Source: Sphingomonadales bacterium Ga0077531
GTDB taxonomy: Bacteria; Pseudomonadota; Alphaproteobacteria; Sphingomonadales; Sphingomonadaceae
DNA length: 47,588 bases
NCBI GenBank assembly: GCA_001464915.1
Contig: LNED01000002.1
Location: forward strand, 1 to 47,588
Direction: 5' to 3'
Shown here: positions 23,053 through 32,570 of the stretch, in pieces
How the letters are laid out: every line of letters starts with the position of its first letter
Numbering within the stretch: the stretch's first letter is position 1
Made by a program: the position numbers and the translations under genes
The notes under the pieces: generated by a model
What the model saw: the letters and a program-made list of their open reading frames with translations, nothing else
What the model was told of the DNA's origin: nothing
Databases searched by the model: none

Positions 23053-26000
23053 CTATGCGGGCCCGATAGACAGCACGGCACGGACCAGATCGGGGATGGT
23101 GCGCACGCCCAGGCGGTGCATGATCTGGGCCCGGTGGCTTTCCACGGTGCGTTGCGAAATTCCCAGATCCGCAGCGATGTTCTTGCTTGGTGCGCCCGCC
23201 ATCACCATGTCGAGCACGTCCTTCTGCCGCGGTGTCAGCCCAGCCATCCGCTGCACGATCACCTCGTCAGCAGCGGAGCGTGTCCGGCCTGCCGGGTCGC
23301 GCGATACGGCGCGCTCAATGCTCTCGATTAAATCGCGGCGGCTGACCGGCCGTTCGATAAAGTCGCTCGCCCCGGAACGCATGGCCTGCACTGCCATGGC
23401 GATGTCGCCCGTGGCGGTAATCAGGATCGCGGGCACATTGTTGCCCGCTGCGCGCAGGTGTTCGATCAAGGCCATTCCGCCCATGCCGGGTAGGTTGGTG
23501 TCGATGATCAGGCAATGATCATCGCTGTGCGCCTCTGACGCCAGAAATGCTTCGGCATGGGGGTAGGTGGTGACCGGCCAATGTTCATATTCAAGCACGC
23601 TACGCATGGTGTCGCGCACATCGGGGTTATCTTCGACCACGCAGATCAACCGGGATGGCTTTACGGTTTCAGCGCCACGCGGGGTGCGCACTTGCGGCGT
23701 CAGCTTGCGAATGGCCGCGTGCAGATCGGCGGCGGCCACCGGCTTGCTGAGCAGCAGGCAATCGGCCGGTTCGATCTGCGCCAGCGCGCCGATGGAGATA
23801 TCGCCCGTCAAAACGATGCAGGGGACGTCCCGCTTCAATTGCTCGCGCAAGGCTGCCAGCACTTCGATGCCGTTCATCCCGCCGGGCAGGGTGTAATCGG
23901 TCAGGATCAGATCGGGCAGGATCGCCCCGTCGGTCGCCAATGCCAGCGCGCCGTGGCAGTCGCTTGCCGAAATCACGGCGTGGCCAGCTTCGGTCAACAT
24001 CGTTTCAAGCGCGGCGCGGACATCGGGATCGTCTTCGATCAGCGCGATGGTGCATCCGGTCGAACGCGCAGCAGGGGCCGGCGCGGCAGCAGCGGCGGCG
24101 GGTGCCTCCACCTCGTCCAGCGACCCGCGCGGCACCAGCACCGAAAACACTGAACCTTTGCCCGGCCAGGATCGGACTTCTACCTTATGGCCAAGCAACT
24201 GGCCCAGCTCGCGCACGATGGTGAGTCCCAGTCCGAAACCGCGCTCGCGTTCACGCGCGGGGTTATCGACCTGATGAAACTCATCAAACACGGCATCAAT
24301 CTGATCGGCGGCGATGCCGATACCGGTATCCCACACCTCGATCCGGATCATTTCGCCCTGACGGCGGCAGCCCAGCAAAATGCGCCCGTCAGGCGGGGTA
24401 TATTTGACCGCATTGGCGAGCAGATTGCGCAACATCACTTCGACTAGGCCCGGATCGCTCATCAGAGCGGCGGCGCAAGGGACGACCCGCAGGTCGATGG
24501 ACTGCGCTTCGGCCAATGGTTCGAATTCAGCCCGCAACCTGTCGTACAAAACAGCAATAGGGAAGTGGGCGGGGCTGACCTCGATCACGCCGGATTCGAT
24601 TTGGTTGATGTCGAGCAAGGAATTGAGCATCCCCGCCATCGCTTCAAGCAGCAGACCCATTCGCTCGATCTGCTCAAGCGCTTTGGGGTCTTCGGCGCTT
24701 TGCACCAGCACATCCTGGATCAGCGTGAGCGCTTGCAATGGCTGGCGCAGGTCATGGCTCGCCACCGCCAGAAAGCGCGATTTGCCGCGATTGGATTTTT
24801 CCGCTGCTTGCCGCGCTTCCTCAAGCGCGGCTGAGGTCAAACGGCGTTCGGTGATGTCGATAAAGGTGATGACCACCCCCTCAACCCGGCCATCATGGGT
24901 GCGATAGGGGAAAATCCGGCGCTGGAACCATGATTGCTCCGGGCCACTGATCTCGCGCTCGATCGTGGCCTCGTCCCGCAGCACGATGGCAGCATCGGCC
25001 AGCAGATCATTATCATCGGCAAGCGATTGGAGATCAGCCAACGGTCGCCCGATATCGCCCGGAATGACGCTGAAAATCGCTTTGGTCGCGGGCGTGAAGA
25101 ACCGGATACGCAGTTTCTTGTCAAGAAAAATGGTTGCAATATCAGTGCTGTAAAGAATGTTCTGGAGATCGTCCGACGCGATCCTTTTCCGATCCAGCGT
25201 TTCCTGCAACTGGCTGTTGAGCGCGATCAGTTCCTCGTTGAGCGATTGCAGTTCCTCTTTCGAGGTCAGCAGCTCTTCGTTGGTGGACTGGAACTCCTCG
25301 TTGACCGACAGCGCCTCGTCATTGATCGCCCGCTGTTCGAGCACCAGCGCATCGCGGTCCAGCATTGCCTTGAGCAGGTCGGCATGGGCGGCTTCCAGCT
25401 CATGTTCGAGTGCGCGAACCTGCGCCGCGCTGCCTTCAATGGTCAACGGTGCGTTATCATCCGGCGCGCCCGGTTGCTCGATAAAGCTGACCAGATGCAG
25501 GGCCTCACCATCATGTTCCAGGTATCGGACGCTGATCGTGAAAAACACCGCCGCGCCGTCGACACTGGTCTGGCACAGATTGGTCTGAACGAAAGGTCGG
25601 GCAGGGTCGGCCCGCGACAGAGCGTAACGCAGGGTGCCGCGCAGTTCCTCCGGCGCCAAGGCCAGCAGATCTAGAGTTGGCGTCCCGGCGGCAAACCGCA
25701 GATAGCGGCTGACAGCACCCGTAGAATAAATGCACTGGCGTTGTGCGTTGATCAGCAGGCTGGCGGGTGCAAAGTTTTCCAGCACGGCATCACGGCACAG
25801 ATTGGCGAGCGCCGTCTGGCGGGTCAGATGCTGCTTGGATTCAAGCGCGGTCAGCCGCGGGATGCTTTCGACAAAGCTGAGCGGAAAGCCCACCTCGCCC
25901 GGCTTGCCTTGGGCGATGTGCTGATAGATCCGTTCAGGCTTGTGCAGCACCGCGAACCGGTCAGCGACATTGCCGGGCGTCTCGGCCATGCCGAGCACCA

Positions 26001-27441
26001 GCACGCCGTTTTCTCGCAAGGCAAAATGGAACAGCCCAATGACTTTGGCCTGCGCTTCGGGTTTGAAGTAAATCAGCAGGTTGCGGCAGGATACCAGATC
26101 CATCCGGGAAAGCGGCGGGTCAGACAGTACATCCTGCACGGTGAACACGACTGATCCGCGCAGGCCCGGGGTGACGCGATAACCGCCATCTTCCTGTACG
26201 AAATACCGTGCCAGCCGGTCGGCAGGAACCTCGTCCTTGATCGACAGCGAATACAGTCCCTCGCGCGCGACGGCGATGGCCTGTGCATCAATATCGGATG
26301 CGAACACCTGCAGCTTGATATCGCGCCGCGATGCCATAACTGCGTCGCGTACCACCATCGCCAGCGAATAGGCTTCCTCGCCCGTGCTGCATCCCACCAC
26401 CCATAGACGCAGCGCCTGATTGGCGGGCAGATTCGCGATCAGATCGGGAATTACGCTGCTTTCCAGCTTATCGAACACCGCCGGATCGCGGAAAAAGCTG
26501 GTGACGTTGATCAGCAGGTCTTCGGCCAGCGCACGGCATTCATCCTCGTTGCGGGCCAGCTCTTCCTGATACCGCGTCAGTGCGCTCGCGGGTAGCCTTA
26601 GCAGCCCCATGCGCCGATGGATGCGCCGTTCAAGCGTGCCGCGCTTGTAAGCCCTGAAATCTTGACCGACCTTCTGATGCAGCAGCGTGATGATGGCCTC
26701 TATATCGCCAGTCTCATAGCCCTGCAGGGGCATAGGAAGGGTCGCTGCGACATCGCCAATTCGCTTCGCGATCTTCGCCAGTTCCTTGGGCATCCGGGCC
26801 AGCGGCACCACGGCATCGGCCAGTCCGGTCTGCACCGCACTGCGCGGCATTCCGTCATGTTCGGCTTCTTCTGGGTCTTGCACGATGATGTGGCCGCCGC
26901 TTTTGTGAAAGTCTGCCAACGCACCGCTACCATCACTGCCGGTGCCCGACAGGATAATGCACGCCGACCGCGGCCCGCATTCCTCAGCCAGCGAACGAAT
27001 CAGGAAATCGATCGGCAGGCGGGTGTGGTCACCGCTGAGCGGCCGCGAAAGGTGCAGCACGCCGAACCGGATCGCCATAAAGTGACCAGGTGGACACACA
27101 TAAATTTCATTGGGGTTGATCGCCATCCCCTCGGTCGCCTCAGTGATGCGCATCATCGTGTGGGTGGCGAGCAGTTCGGCGAGCTGGCTGTCGTGATGCG
27201 GATCAAGATGCTGGACCAGCAGAAACGCCATGCCGGTATCGGACGGCATCGCATCAAGCAGCCGCGCCGTCGCATCAAGCCCGCCAGCCGAAGCTCCGAT
27301 TGCCACAACCGGGATCGTCGATTCGGCTGTGCTACCCGGTTTGGTGGGTGCCGAAGCGGGGCGTTGTTTCGCCTTCCCGGCGGGCAAGACCTTCCCGACG
27401 AGCTTGTCGCCACCTGCGTGAGGAGGACTGCTTTTCGGCAT
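23053..27441 (-). CDS. CheB-CheR-PAS-histidine kinase-REC-REC-LuxR fusion
   Basis: This 1462-residue signalling protein joins several modules. A CheB methylesterase spans about 42-225, with S51 in GASAGG, H78 in QHLDP and D170 in TGSDGS. A CheR methyltransferase spans about 245-510 (NVTSFFRDP, GCSTGEEAYSLAM, CRNLLIYF). A PAS-like region follows, then a coiled coil at about 670-755 rich in NEELLTSKEELQSLNEEL, and a PAS at 760-865. Next are HisKA with H896 and an HATPase (NLLANAVKYTP, DTGIGIA, GFGLGL). Two receivers have D1182 and D1314, and a C-terminal LuxR helix-turn-helix starts at about 1401 (LTPRQKDVLDMV, RTVESHRAQIM). CheB-CheR-kinase hybrids are known, but a second receiver plus DNA-binding end makes the chain a self-contained pathway. 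It should be cytosolic, as no membrane segment is seen. The partner receptor is unknown. Confidence 0.85.
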   Translation of the reverse strand: MPKSSPPHAGGDKLVGKVLPAGKAKQRPASAPTKPGSTAESTIPVVAIGASAGGLDATARLLDAMPSDTGMAFLLVQHLDPHHDSQLAELLATHTMMRITEATEGMAINPNEIYVCPPGHFMAIRFGVLHLSRPLSGDHTRLPIDFLIRSLAEECGPRSACIILSGTGSDGSGALADFHKSGGHIIVQDPEEAEHDGMPRSAVQTGLADAVVPLARMPKELAKIAKRIGDVAATLPMPLQGYETGDIEAIITLLHQKVGQDFRAYKRGTLERRIHRRMGLLRLPASALTRYQEELARNEDECRALAEDLLINVTSFFRDPAVFDKLESSVIPDLIANLPANQALRLWVVGCSTGEEAYSLAMVVRDAVMASRRDIKLQVFASDIDAQAIAVAREGLYSLSIKDEVPADRLARYFVQEDGGYRVTPGLRGSVVFTVQDVLSDPPLSRMDLVSCRNLLIYFKPEAQAKVIGLFHFALRENGVLVLGMAETPGNVADRFAVLHKPERIYQHIAQGKPGEVGFPLSFVESIPRLTALESKQHLTRQTALANLCRDAVLENFAPASLLINAQRQCIYSTGAVSRYLRFAAGTPTLDLLALAPEELRGTLRYALSRADPARPFVQTNLCQTSVDGAAVFFTISVRYLEHDGEALHLVSFIEQPGAPDDNAPLTIEGSAAQVRALEHELEAAHADLLKAMLDRDALVLEQRAINDEALSVNEEFQSTNEELLTSKEELQSLNEELIALNSQLQETLDRKRIASDDLQNILYSTDIATIFLDKKLRIRFFTPATKAIFSVIPGDIGRPLADLQSLADDNDLLADAAIVLRDEATIEREISGPEQSWFQRRIFPYRTHDGRVEGVVITFIDITERRLTSAALEEARQAAEKSNRGKSRFLAVASHDLRQPLQALTLIQDVLVQSAEDPKALEQIERMGLLLEAMAGMLNSLLDINQIESGVIEVSPAHFPIAVLYDRLRAEFEPLAEAQSIDLRVVPCAAALMSDPGLVEVMLRNLLANAVKYTPPDGRILLGCRRQGEMIRIEVWDTGIGIAADQIDAVFDEFHQVDNPARERERGFGLGLTIVRELGQLLGHKVEVRSWPGKGSVFSVLVPRGSLDEVEAPAAAAAAPAPAARSTGCTIALIEDDPDVRAALETMLTEAGHAVISASDCHGALALATDGAILPDLILTDYTLPGGMNGIEVLAALREQLKRDVPCIVLTGDISIGALAQIEPADCLLLSKPVAAADLHAAIRKLTPQVRTPRGAETVKPSRLICVVEDNPDVRDTMRSVLEYEHWPVTTYPHAEAFLASEAHSDDHCLIIDTNLPGMGGMALIEHLRAAGNNVPAILITATGDIAMAVQAMRSGASDFIERPVSRRDLIESIERAVSRDPAGRTRSAADEVIVQRMAGLTPRQKDVLDMVMAGAPSKNIAADLGISQRTVESHRAQIMHRLGVRTIPDLVRAVLSIGPA

Positions 27442-27593
27442 CAGTGCAAGCGCCTAGCAGCAATACTGAAGGTGCGCACCATCCAAAGCGGCTGGCTGAT
27501 GCAGCGAAACCCCCGCCTATTTGAAGCGTCAGTGTCGCTTGCGCGCGGCGGCCTTAGGCTTTGGGTCAGAACAATGCAGCGCAAGGGGGCGTT

Positions 27594-28367
27594 ATGGGGA
27601 TTCTGGATCGGTTTCGGCTTGATGGCGAGGTGGCGGTGGTGACCGGCGCGGGCAAGGGCATCGGGCGCGCGATTGCTATCGCCTTGGCCGAAGCGGGGGC
27701 AGATGTGGCGCTGGCGTCGCGCACGCAGGCCGATCTTGACGGTGTCGCCAAAGAGATCGAGGCGCTGGGCCGCCGCGCGTTGCCACTGGTCACCGATGCG
27801 ACCGATTCTGCGGCGCTGGAACGGTTGGCGCAGGAGACGACCGCGCAGCTCGGTAAGCTGACGATCTGGGTCAATAATGCGGGCGGCATTCCCGATGCGA
27901 CGCCGCGTTACCTGACCCGCACGCCCGAGGAGAATTTCGACGCGCAGATCGCGCTCAACCTGAAAGCGGTGTGGATGGGGTCAAGCGTGGCGGCGCGGCA
28001 TATGGCGGAAGACGGCGGGGCGATCATCAATATCTCGTCGCGGTCAGCATACGGCCCGCAGGTAAAGAATGGGCCTTATGGCGCGGCGAAGGCGGCGGTG
28101 AACAGCCTGACAACCACGCTCGCAGTTGAAGTCGCGCCCAAAATCCGGGTCAATGCGGTCGCACCCGGCCCGGTGCCGACCGAGAATTTCGACGAATGCA
28201 TGGGCACCGATACCGATGAAAAGCGCGAGAAGCTGCTGGCGATGATCGGCATCCCGCTGGGCCGCTATGGAGAGCCTGAAGATATCGCGGCGGCGGTGGT
28301 GTTCATGGCTTCGCCTGCGGCAAGCTGGGTGACGGGGCAGTGCCTTTATGTGACCGGCGGGCGTTAG
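27594..28367 (+). CDS. SDR-family oxidoreductase
   Basis: This 257-residue classical short-chain dehydrogenase begins MGILDRFRLDGEVAVVTGAGKGIGRAIA, with the cofactor motif TGxxxGIG, NNAGG in the middle, the catalytic S-Y-K set (NISSRSAYG, YGAAK) and the C-terminal VTGQCLYVTGG. The substrate is unknown; the sequence resembles 7-alpha-hydroxysteroid and 3-oxoacyl-type members. The ATG at 27594 has AAGGGGG upstream; an earlier in-frame start at 27561 adds eleven unlikely residues. It is divergent from the large kinase gene and convergent with the amidohydrolase gene, with five bases between the stops. Confidence 0.85.
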   Translation: MGILDRFRLDGEVAVVTGAGKGIGRAIAIALAEAGADVALASRTQADLDGVAKEIEALGRRALPLVTDATDSAALERLAQETTAQLGKLTIWVNNAGGIPDATPRYLTRTPEENFDAQIALNLKAVWMGSSVAARHMAEDGGAIINISSRSAYGPQVKNGPYGAAKAAVNSLTTTLAVEVAPKIRVNAVAPGPVPTENFDECMGTDTDEKREKLLAMIGIPLGRYGEPEDIAAAVVFMASPAASWVTGQCLYVTGGR

Positions 28368-28372
28368 ACGCT

Positions 28373-30097
28373 CTAGGCTGCCGCCCGATACCCCGCTCCG
28401 CGCACCAATTGGCCGGGCCGCGCGCCGGTGGACTGGTCGAACCGCCGGATCACTTCGCCCGCCACAATCGTCGCCTCGTAGCCGGTGGCACGTTGGTGCA
28501 GGCGGCGGCCGCCTGCGGGCAGATCGCGCACCACTTCGGGCAGGTGCAAGGTGAGCCCATCGAGGTCGATCACGTTGAGGTCAGCCCGTCCGCCTACAGT
28601 CAGCACCCCGCGATCATGCAGCCCCACCGCTCGCGCCGCCTTTTGGCCGAGCATATGCACCGCCTCTGCCAGCCCCAGCTTCAGTGGGCCATCACCCTTG
28701 ACGAACTGCGTCAACAAATAGGTCGAATAGCTCGCGTCGCAGATCGCGCCATAATGCGCGCCGCCATCGCCAAGGCCGGGAACGCAATGCGGATGGCGCA
28801 GCATTTCGTGCGCGCTCGCAAGGCTCGCGTTTTCGTAATTGCCCAGCGCGGCGAGGAACAGCCCGCGCCCTTCGGTCGCCAGCAGACGGTCATAGGCGAC
28901 CTCCTGCGGGGTGCAGCCACGCGCTGCGGCTTGGCCCGCCATGCTCATGTGCGCAGGCGGGGCGTAGTTTGGCGGATCATCCAGCGGAAACAGCCAGCGC
29001 CAATTGCGCGCGAGCTCGTTGAAGGGATGGCCGGGGGTGAAATCCTCAGCCAGCAACGCTGCGCGCAAGGCAGGGTCGCGCATTGCAGTGACCTGCTGCG
29101 GGATCGAAAGGTGCGCGATCTTCGCCCAGCTCGGGCACAGTACGAAGGGGTGCACGGTCAGTTCGAGCCCGGCGATCAGGCCGATTGGGCGCGGCATCAC
29201 CTGCGCGTTGGCGACGCCGCCGCTCGCATTGGTCGCCTCCAGCATTTCCAGCACCCGGCGCCAGCGCGGCGGCGCGTCGTTGCCGGATGCGAGCGTGAAT
29301 GTCGCCGGGCGACCGGACGCCGCGATCACGCGCTCGATCACGCGGTATTCCTTGTCCCACCCGACAAACGCATCGAGCACCACCTGAAACGTCCCCGCGC
29401 CGACGTCCGCCATGCCGCGCGTGATCGCTTCCAGTTCGGCAATGTCGGTGTCGAAGGTCGGGATCGCTTCGCCATCGGCGGTCTTGTGGATGCTGAGCCG
29501 CGAGGTCGCAAAGCCGATTGCGCCCGCCCGCATCGCGTCAGCGGTGAGGCGGCGCATCAGGGCGAGGTCGTCCTGCGTGGCCACCTCGCGCGCTGCGCCC
29601 CGCGCACCCATAGCATAGACCCGCAGCGGCGAGTGCGGCAGGTAGGCTGCCACATCAATGTCGCGCCTGCCTGCCGCCACCTTGTCGAGATATTCGGTGA
29701 AGGTCTCCCAATCCCAATCCAACCCTTCGGTCATCACTACGCCGGGTATGTCCTCGACGCCTTCCATCACATTGATCAGCATATCGTGATCGGTCTTGCG
29801 GCAGGGCGCGAACCCGACCCCGCAATTGCCCATCACCGCTGTGGTCACCCCGTGGGAGGATGAAGGGGAAAGCTCCTCGGCCCAGATGCATTGCCCATCA
29901 TAATGCGTGTGGACATCGATAAACCCGGGGGTGACGATACGGCCATGCGCGTCGATTTCCTCCGCGCCGCGCCCGCTCACCTGTCCGATGGCAGCGATGC
30001 GCCCGCCCGCAATGGCAACGTCGCCGTCGATCAAATCGCGTCCCGACCCATCGGCAATCGTGCCGCCCCGGATCACCAGATCATAGTCGGCCTGCAT
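28373..30097 (-). CDS. N-acyl-D-amino-acid deacylase-like amidohydrolase
   Basis: This 574-residue protein belongs to the D-aminoacylase group of metal-dependent amidohydrolases. It starts YDLVIRGGTIADGSG, carries the metal-binding HTHYDGQ after VTPGFIDV, then GNCGVGFAPCR, and ends with a GGRADLNVIDL-type composite beta-sandwich. It may release D-amino acids from N-acyl or peptidoglycan-derived substrates, but the exact substrate cannot be read. No signal peptide is seen. It is upstream of nothing obviously related; the MAPEG gene lies four bases before it on the same strand and may be cotranscribed. Confidence 0.8.
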   Translation of the reverse strand: MQADYDLVIRGGTIADGSGRDLIDGDVAIAGGRIAAIGQVSGRGAEEIDAHGRIVTPGFIDVHTHYDGQCIWAEELSPSSSHGVTTAVMGNCGVGFAPCRKTDHDMLINVMEGVEDIPGVVMTEGLDWDWETFTEYLDKVAAGRRDIDVAAYLPHSPLRVYAMGARGAAREVATQDDLALMRRLTADAMRAGAIGFATSRLSIHKTADGEAIPTFDTDIAELEAITRGMADVGAGTFQVVLDAFVGWDKEYRVIERVIAASGRPATFTLASGNDAPPRWRRVLEMLEATNASGGVANAQVMPRPIGLIAGLELTVHPFVLCPSWAKIAHLSIPQQVTAMRDPALRAALLAEDFTPGHPFNELARNWRWLFPLDDPPNYAPPAHMSMAGQAAARGCTPQEVAYDRLLATEGRGLFLAALGNYENASLASAHEMLRHPHCVPGLGDGGAHYGAICDASYSTYLLTQFVKGDGPLKLGLAEAVHMLGQKAARAVGLHDRGVLTVGGRADLNVIDLDGLTLHLPEVVRDLPAGGRRLHQRATGYEATIVAGEVIRRFDQSTGARPGQLVRGAGYRAAA

Positions 30098-30101
30098 TGC
30101 C

Positions 30102-30506
30102 TTATTCTCCCGAAATCACTCGTACGATACCGCCAATCAGCGAACCGAGCACGAAGATATAGATCGGCGGCATCGAGATATAGAGCGGGATCAGCCGCTT
30201 CTCCGCCGCCTTGTGATAGCCCAACGCATAGAGCACGCGCATCGGCGGCCAGATTGCGCCAATTCCTGCGGCCCAGACCGGGCTGACGACATAGGCGAAC
30301 AGCCACATGCCGGGCAGGAACAGCACCAGATGCTCCAATGTGTTCTGATGCGCGCGGACATAACGTTCGTATTCCTCGGGCCCCGTATGCGCAGGCGGCA
30401 CGATCTTGAACCGCCCGCGCGCCAGGCCCGCCTTCAGCAGCGTGAAGTAATAGGCCAGCAACGCCAGCGCGCTGACGATTACGACGTAGGTGTAAGGGTC
30501 AGTCAT
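30102..30506 (-). CDS. MAPEG-family membrane protein
   Basis: This 134-residue protein has four predicted membrane helices and the MAPEG pattern: an early RGRFK loop, then YVRAHQNTLEHLVLFLPGMWLFAY (the RxxxNxxE-type motif with E-H) and AIWPPMRVLYALGYH. Eukaryotic relatives conjugate glutathione or make leukotrienes; bacterial ones may act in lipid or xenobiotic conjugation. The ATG at 30506 fits the family N terminus; much longer frames in the same phase upstream lie over other genes and are not real. Confidence 0.8.
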   Translation of the reverse strand: MTDPYTYVVIVSALALLAYYFTLLKAGLARGRFKIVPPAHTGPEEYERYVRAHQNTLEHLVLFLPGMWLFAYVVSPVWAAGIGAIWPPMRVLYALGYHKAAEKRLIPLYISMPPIYIFVLGSLIGGIVRVISGE

Positions 30507-30608
30507 GGATGTGCGCGCCTCTCCCAAAGCAGGGGCAAGGCTGGGCCAGCGGGGCAATAGCGGCAACTCGCACTTTTGCGGCTGGTGCGGGCGCGCTAGG
30601 GTGCGGGG

Positions 30609-31505
30609 ATGACCGAACACAATTCCTCGCCGCGCCGAATCCTCGTTGCCGGGGCGAGCGGGACGATTGGGCAGGCGGTGGCGGCGCGGCTGGTGGCCGA
30701 TGGAGACGCGGTGACGGCGCTGCCGCGCGCGGCGCTGAGCGACGGCGCGGCGCTGGCGCAGGTCATGGCAGAGGCGCGGCCCGAGGTCGTCATCTCCTGC
30801 ATCGCTTCGCGCAGCGGCGCACCCAAGGACGCACAGGCCGTGGACTATGCCGCCAACGCCGCGCTGCTGGCAGCGGCGCAAGCCGCGGGTGCGCGGCAGT
30901 TCATCCTGCTCTCGGCAATCTGCGTACAGAAGCCGTTGCTCGCCTTTCAACACGCCAAGCTCGCGTTTGAAGCCGAACTCGCGGCGAGCGGGATTGACTA
31001 TACGATTGTGCGCCCAACCGCGTTTTTCAAATCGTTGTCGGGGCAAGTCAAACGCGTGAAGGCGGGTAAGCCATTCCTGATCTTCGGCGACGGCGAGTTG
31101 ACCCGGTGCAAGCCGATCAGCGACGCCGATCTTGCCCGATTCATCGCCGGATCCATCGATAACCCCGACGCAACAGGGCGCATTTTGCCGATTGGCGGCC
31201 CCGGCCCGGCGATATCTTTGCGCGACCAAGGCGAGATGCTGGCTGGCCTGCTGGGGCCCGAAGCGCGCTTCAAATCGGTTTCGCCCAAGCTGTTCACCTA
31301 TGCCGAGCGGGTGCTGGCATTGGGGGCGGGGATTTCGGGTTGGTTCGCCGAGAAAGCCGAATATGCCCGCATTGCGCGCTATTACGCGACAGAGTCCATG
31401 CTGGTGCTCGACCCGGCAAGCGGGCAGTATTCCGCCGAACTCACCCCGGAATACGGAACCGAGACGCTGCACGATCACTATGCGCGCCTGATTGCAGAGG
31501 GTTAG
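30609..31505 (+). CDS. bciA: BciA-like divinyl (proto)chlorophyllide 8-vinyl-reductase
   Basis: This 298-residue NAD(P)-binding protein has the atypical SDR fold: ILVAGASGTIGQAVA at 11-25, then FILLSAICVQKPLLAFQHAKLAFEAELAASGIDYTIVRPTAFFKSLSGQ and KAGKPFLIFGDGELTRCKPISDADLA. The C-terminal ARYYATESMLVLDPASGQYSAELTPEYGTETLHDHYARL closely resembles, from memory, the 8-vinyl-reductases (BciA/DVR) that convert divinyl to monovinyl chlorophyllide. No other photosynthesis gene is in the window. If correct, the organism or a close ancestor is an aerobic anoxygenic phototroph. It could otherwise be a related NmrA-like reductase. Confidence 0.65.
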   Translation: MTEHNSSPRRILVAGASGTIGQAVAARLVADGDAVTALPRAALSDGAALAQVMAEARPEVVISCIASRSGAPKDAQAVDYAANAALLAAAQAAGARQFILLSAICVQKPLLAFQHAKLAFEAELAASGIDYTIVRPTAFFKSLSGQVKRVKAGKPFLIFGDGELTRCKPISDADLARFIAGSIDNPDATGRILPIGGPGPAISLRDQGEMLAGLLGPEARFKSVSPKLFTYAERVLALGAGISGWFAEKAEYARIARYYATESMLVLDPASGQYSAELTPEYGTETLHDHYARLIAEG

Positions 31506-31533
31506 TGGGCTTTCCCCTCGCGGACGATTTACA

Positions 31534-31555
31534 CATATAAAAATATCTTTATATG
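31534..31555. promoter_or_regulatory. Palindromic operator of the methionine-cycle regulator
   Basis: CATATAAA and TTTATATG flank a six-base centre, giving a 22-base palindrome with one mismatched pair. It ends ten bases before the ATG of the ArsR-methyltransferase gene. It is AT-rich in a GC-rich setting and has the size of a dimeric ArsR-family site, so autoregulation of the whole operon is likely. Confidence 0.65.
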
Positions 31556-31565
31556 ATGTCCTGCA

Positions 31566-32570
31566 ATGGTGATCGAAGACATCTTCAAGGCGCTGGGCGA
31601 TTCGACCCGGCTGCGCATTGCCCGGCTGCTGGGCACGATGGAGCTTGCCGTGGGCGAACTCGCTCAGGTGCTGGGCCAAAGCCAGCCGCGCGTGTCGCGC
31701 CATGTTGGCATTCTGTGCGATGCGGGACTGGCTGAGCGCCGCCGCGAAGGCAGCTGGGTGTTCCTCAGGCAGGCAGATCCCGAAGGCCCCGCCGCGCCGA
31801 TCATCGAAGCCACCCAACGCCTGCTCGCCACCGCCGAAGCTGCCGAGCCTGCCTTTGCTGCGCTGTGCGAAGCCGACCGGCGCAAACTCGCCGCGATCCG
31901 CGAAGCGCGCGAGGCTGCCGCCGGGGTCTATTTCGCGCGCCACGCCGGTGAATGGGACGAACTGCGCGTGCTCCACAGCCCCGATGCCGAAGTTGAGCGC
32001 CGCCTTGCCGAAGCGCTCGCCGATGCGCCGCTGGGCGCGGTGCTCGATATCGGCACCGGCACCGGGCGAATGGCGGAATTGTTCGCGGGCTCAGCCGAAC
32101 GGGTGGTTGCGCTCGACAAGAACCTTGAAATGTTGCGGGTGGCGCGGGCCAAGCTGCAACATTTGCCGACCGCACAAATCGAATTGGTGCAAGGCGATTT
32201 TGCCGACTTGCCGCTGCCTGATGCTAGTTTCGATACGGTGCTGCTGCATCAGGTGCTGCATTTCGCAACCGATCCCGGCCCGGCACTGGCTGAAGCGGCG
32301 CGCGTACTGCGCGCAGGGGGACGCATCGCGATTGTCGATTTCGCCAGCCATGACCGCGAAGAACTGCGCACGCGGCATCAGCACGCGCGATTGGGCTTTA
32401 CCGACCGGCAGATGGCGGAATTGCTCCGCGCGGCAGGCTTCACCGCCACCGCGCCGATTGCCCTCGAAGGCGGTGAGCTGATCGTCAAAATCTGGATCGG
32501 CAAACGCCGCGCCGTTGCTGCCAACCCTGCCTCTTCTGGCAAAACCCCCGCTTTGGAAACTGCCCGATGA
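31566..32570 (+). CDS. ArsR-family regulator fused to a SAM methyltransferase domain
   Basis: This 334-residue protein has an N-terminal winged helix of the ArsR type (MVIEDIFKALGDSTRLRIARLLG ... LGQSQPRVSRHVGILCDAGLAERRREGSWVFL, about 1-70) and a C-terminal class I methyltransferase fold with VLDIGTGTGRMAELF (motif I, about 158-172) and FDTVLLHQVLHFATDP. The methyltransferase part probably senses S-adenosylmethionine or S-adenosylhomocysteine, making this a regulator of the methionine cycle; it overlaps metF by four bases and precedes split metH. No arsenic or metal-binding cysteine motif is seen, so metal sensing is unlikely. The palindrome directly upstream is its probable operator. Confidence 0.8.
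   Translation: MVIEDIFKALGDSTRLRIARLLGTMELAVGELAQVLGQSQPRVSRHVGILCDAGLAERRREGSWVFLRQADPEGPAAPIIEATQRLLATAEAAEPAFAALCEADRRKLAAIREAREAAAGVYFARHAGEWDELRVLHSPDAEVERRLAEALADAPLGAVLDIGTGTGRMAELFAGSAERVVALDKNLEMLRVARAKLQHLPTAQIELVQGDFADLPLPDASFDTVLLHQVLHFATDPGPALAEAARVLRAGGRIAIVDFASHDREELRTRHQHARLGFTDRQMAELLRAAGFTATAPIALEGGELIVKIWIGKRRAVAANPASSGKTPALETAR

Noticed and set aside
28340..29863. A 507-codon plus-strand frame
   Set aside because: It lies over the amidohydrolase gene on the opposite strand and has no motifs of its own.
30102..31976. A 624-codon minus-strand frame running over the MAPEG gene, the bciA-like gene and the ArsR gene
   Set aside because: Only its last 134 codons (the MAPEG gene) have family motifs. 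The remainder is the antisense of two well-supported plus-strand genes.
31566..32570. Arsenic-responsive regulator
   Set aside because: The winged helix is of the ArsR type, but metal-binding cysteines are absent and the genes downstream belong to the methionine cycle.
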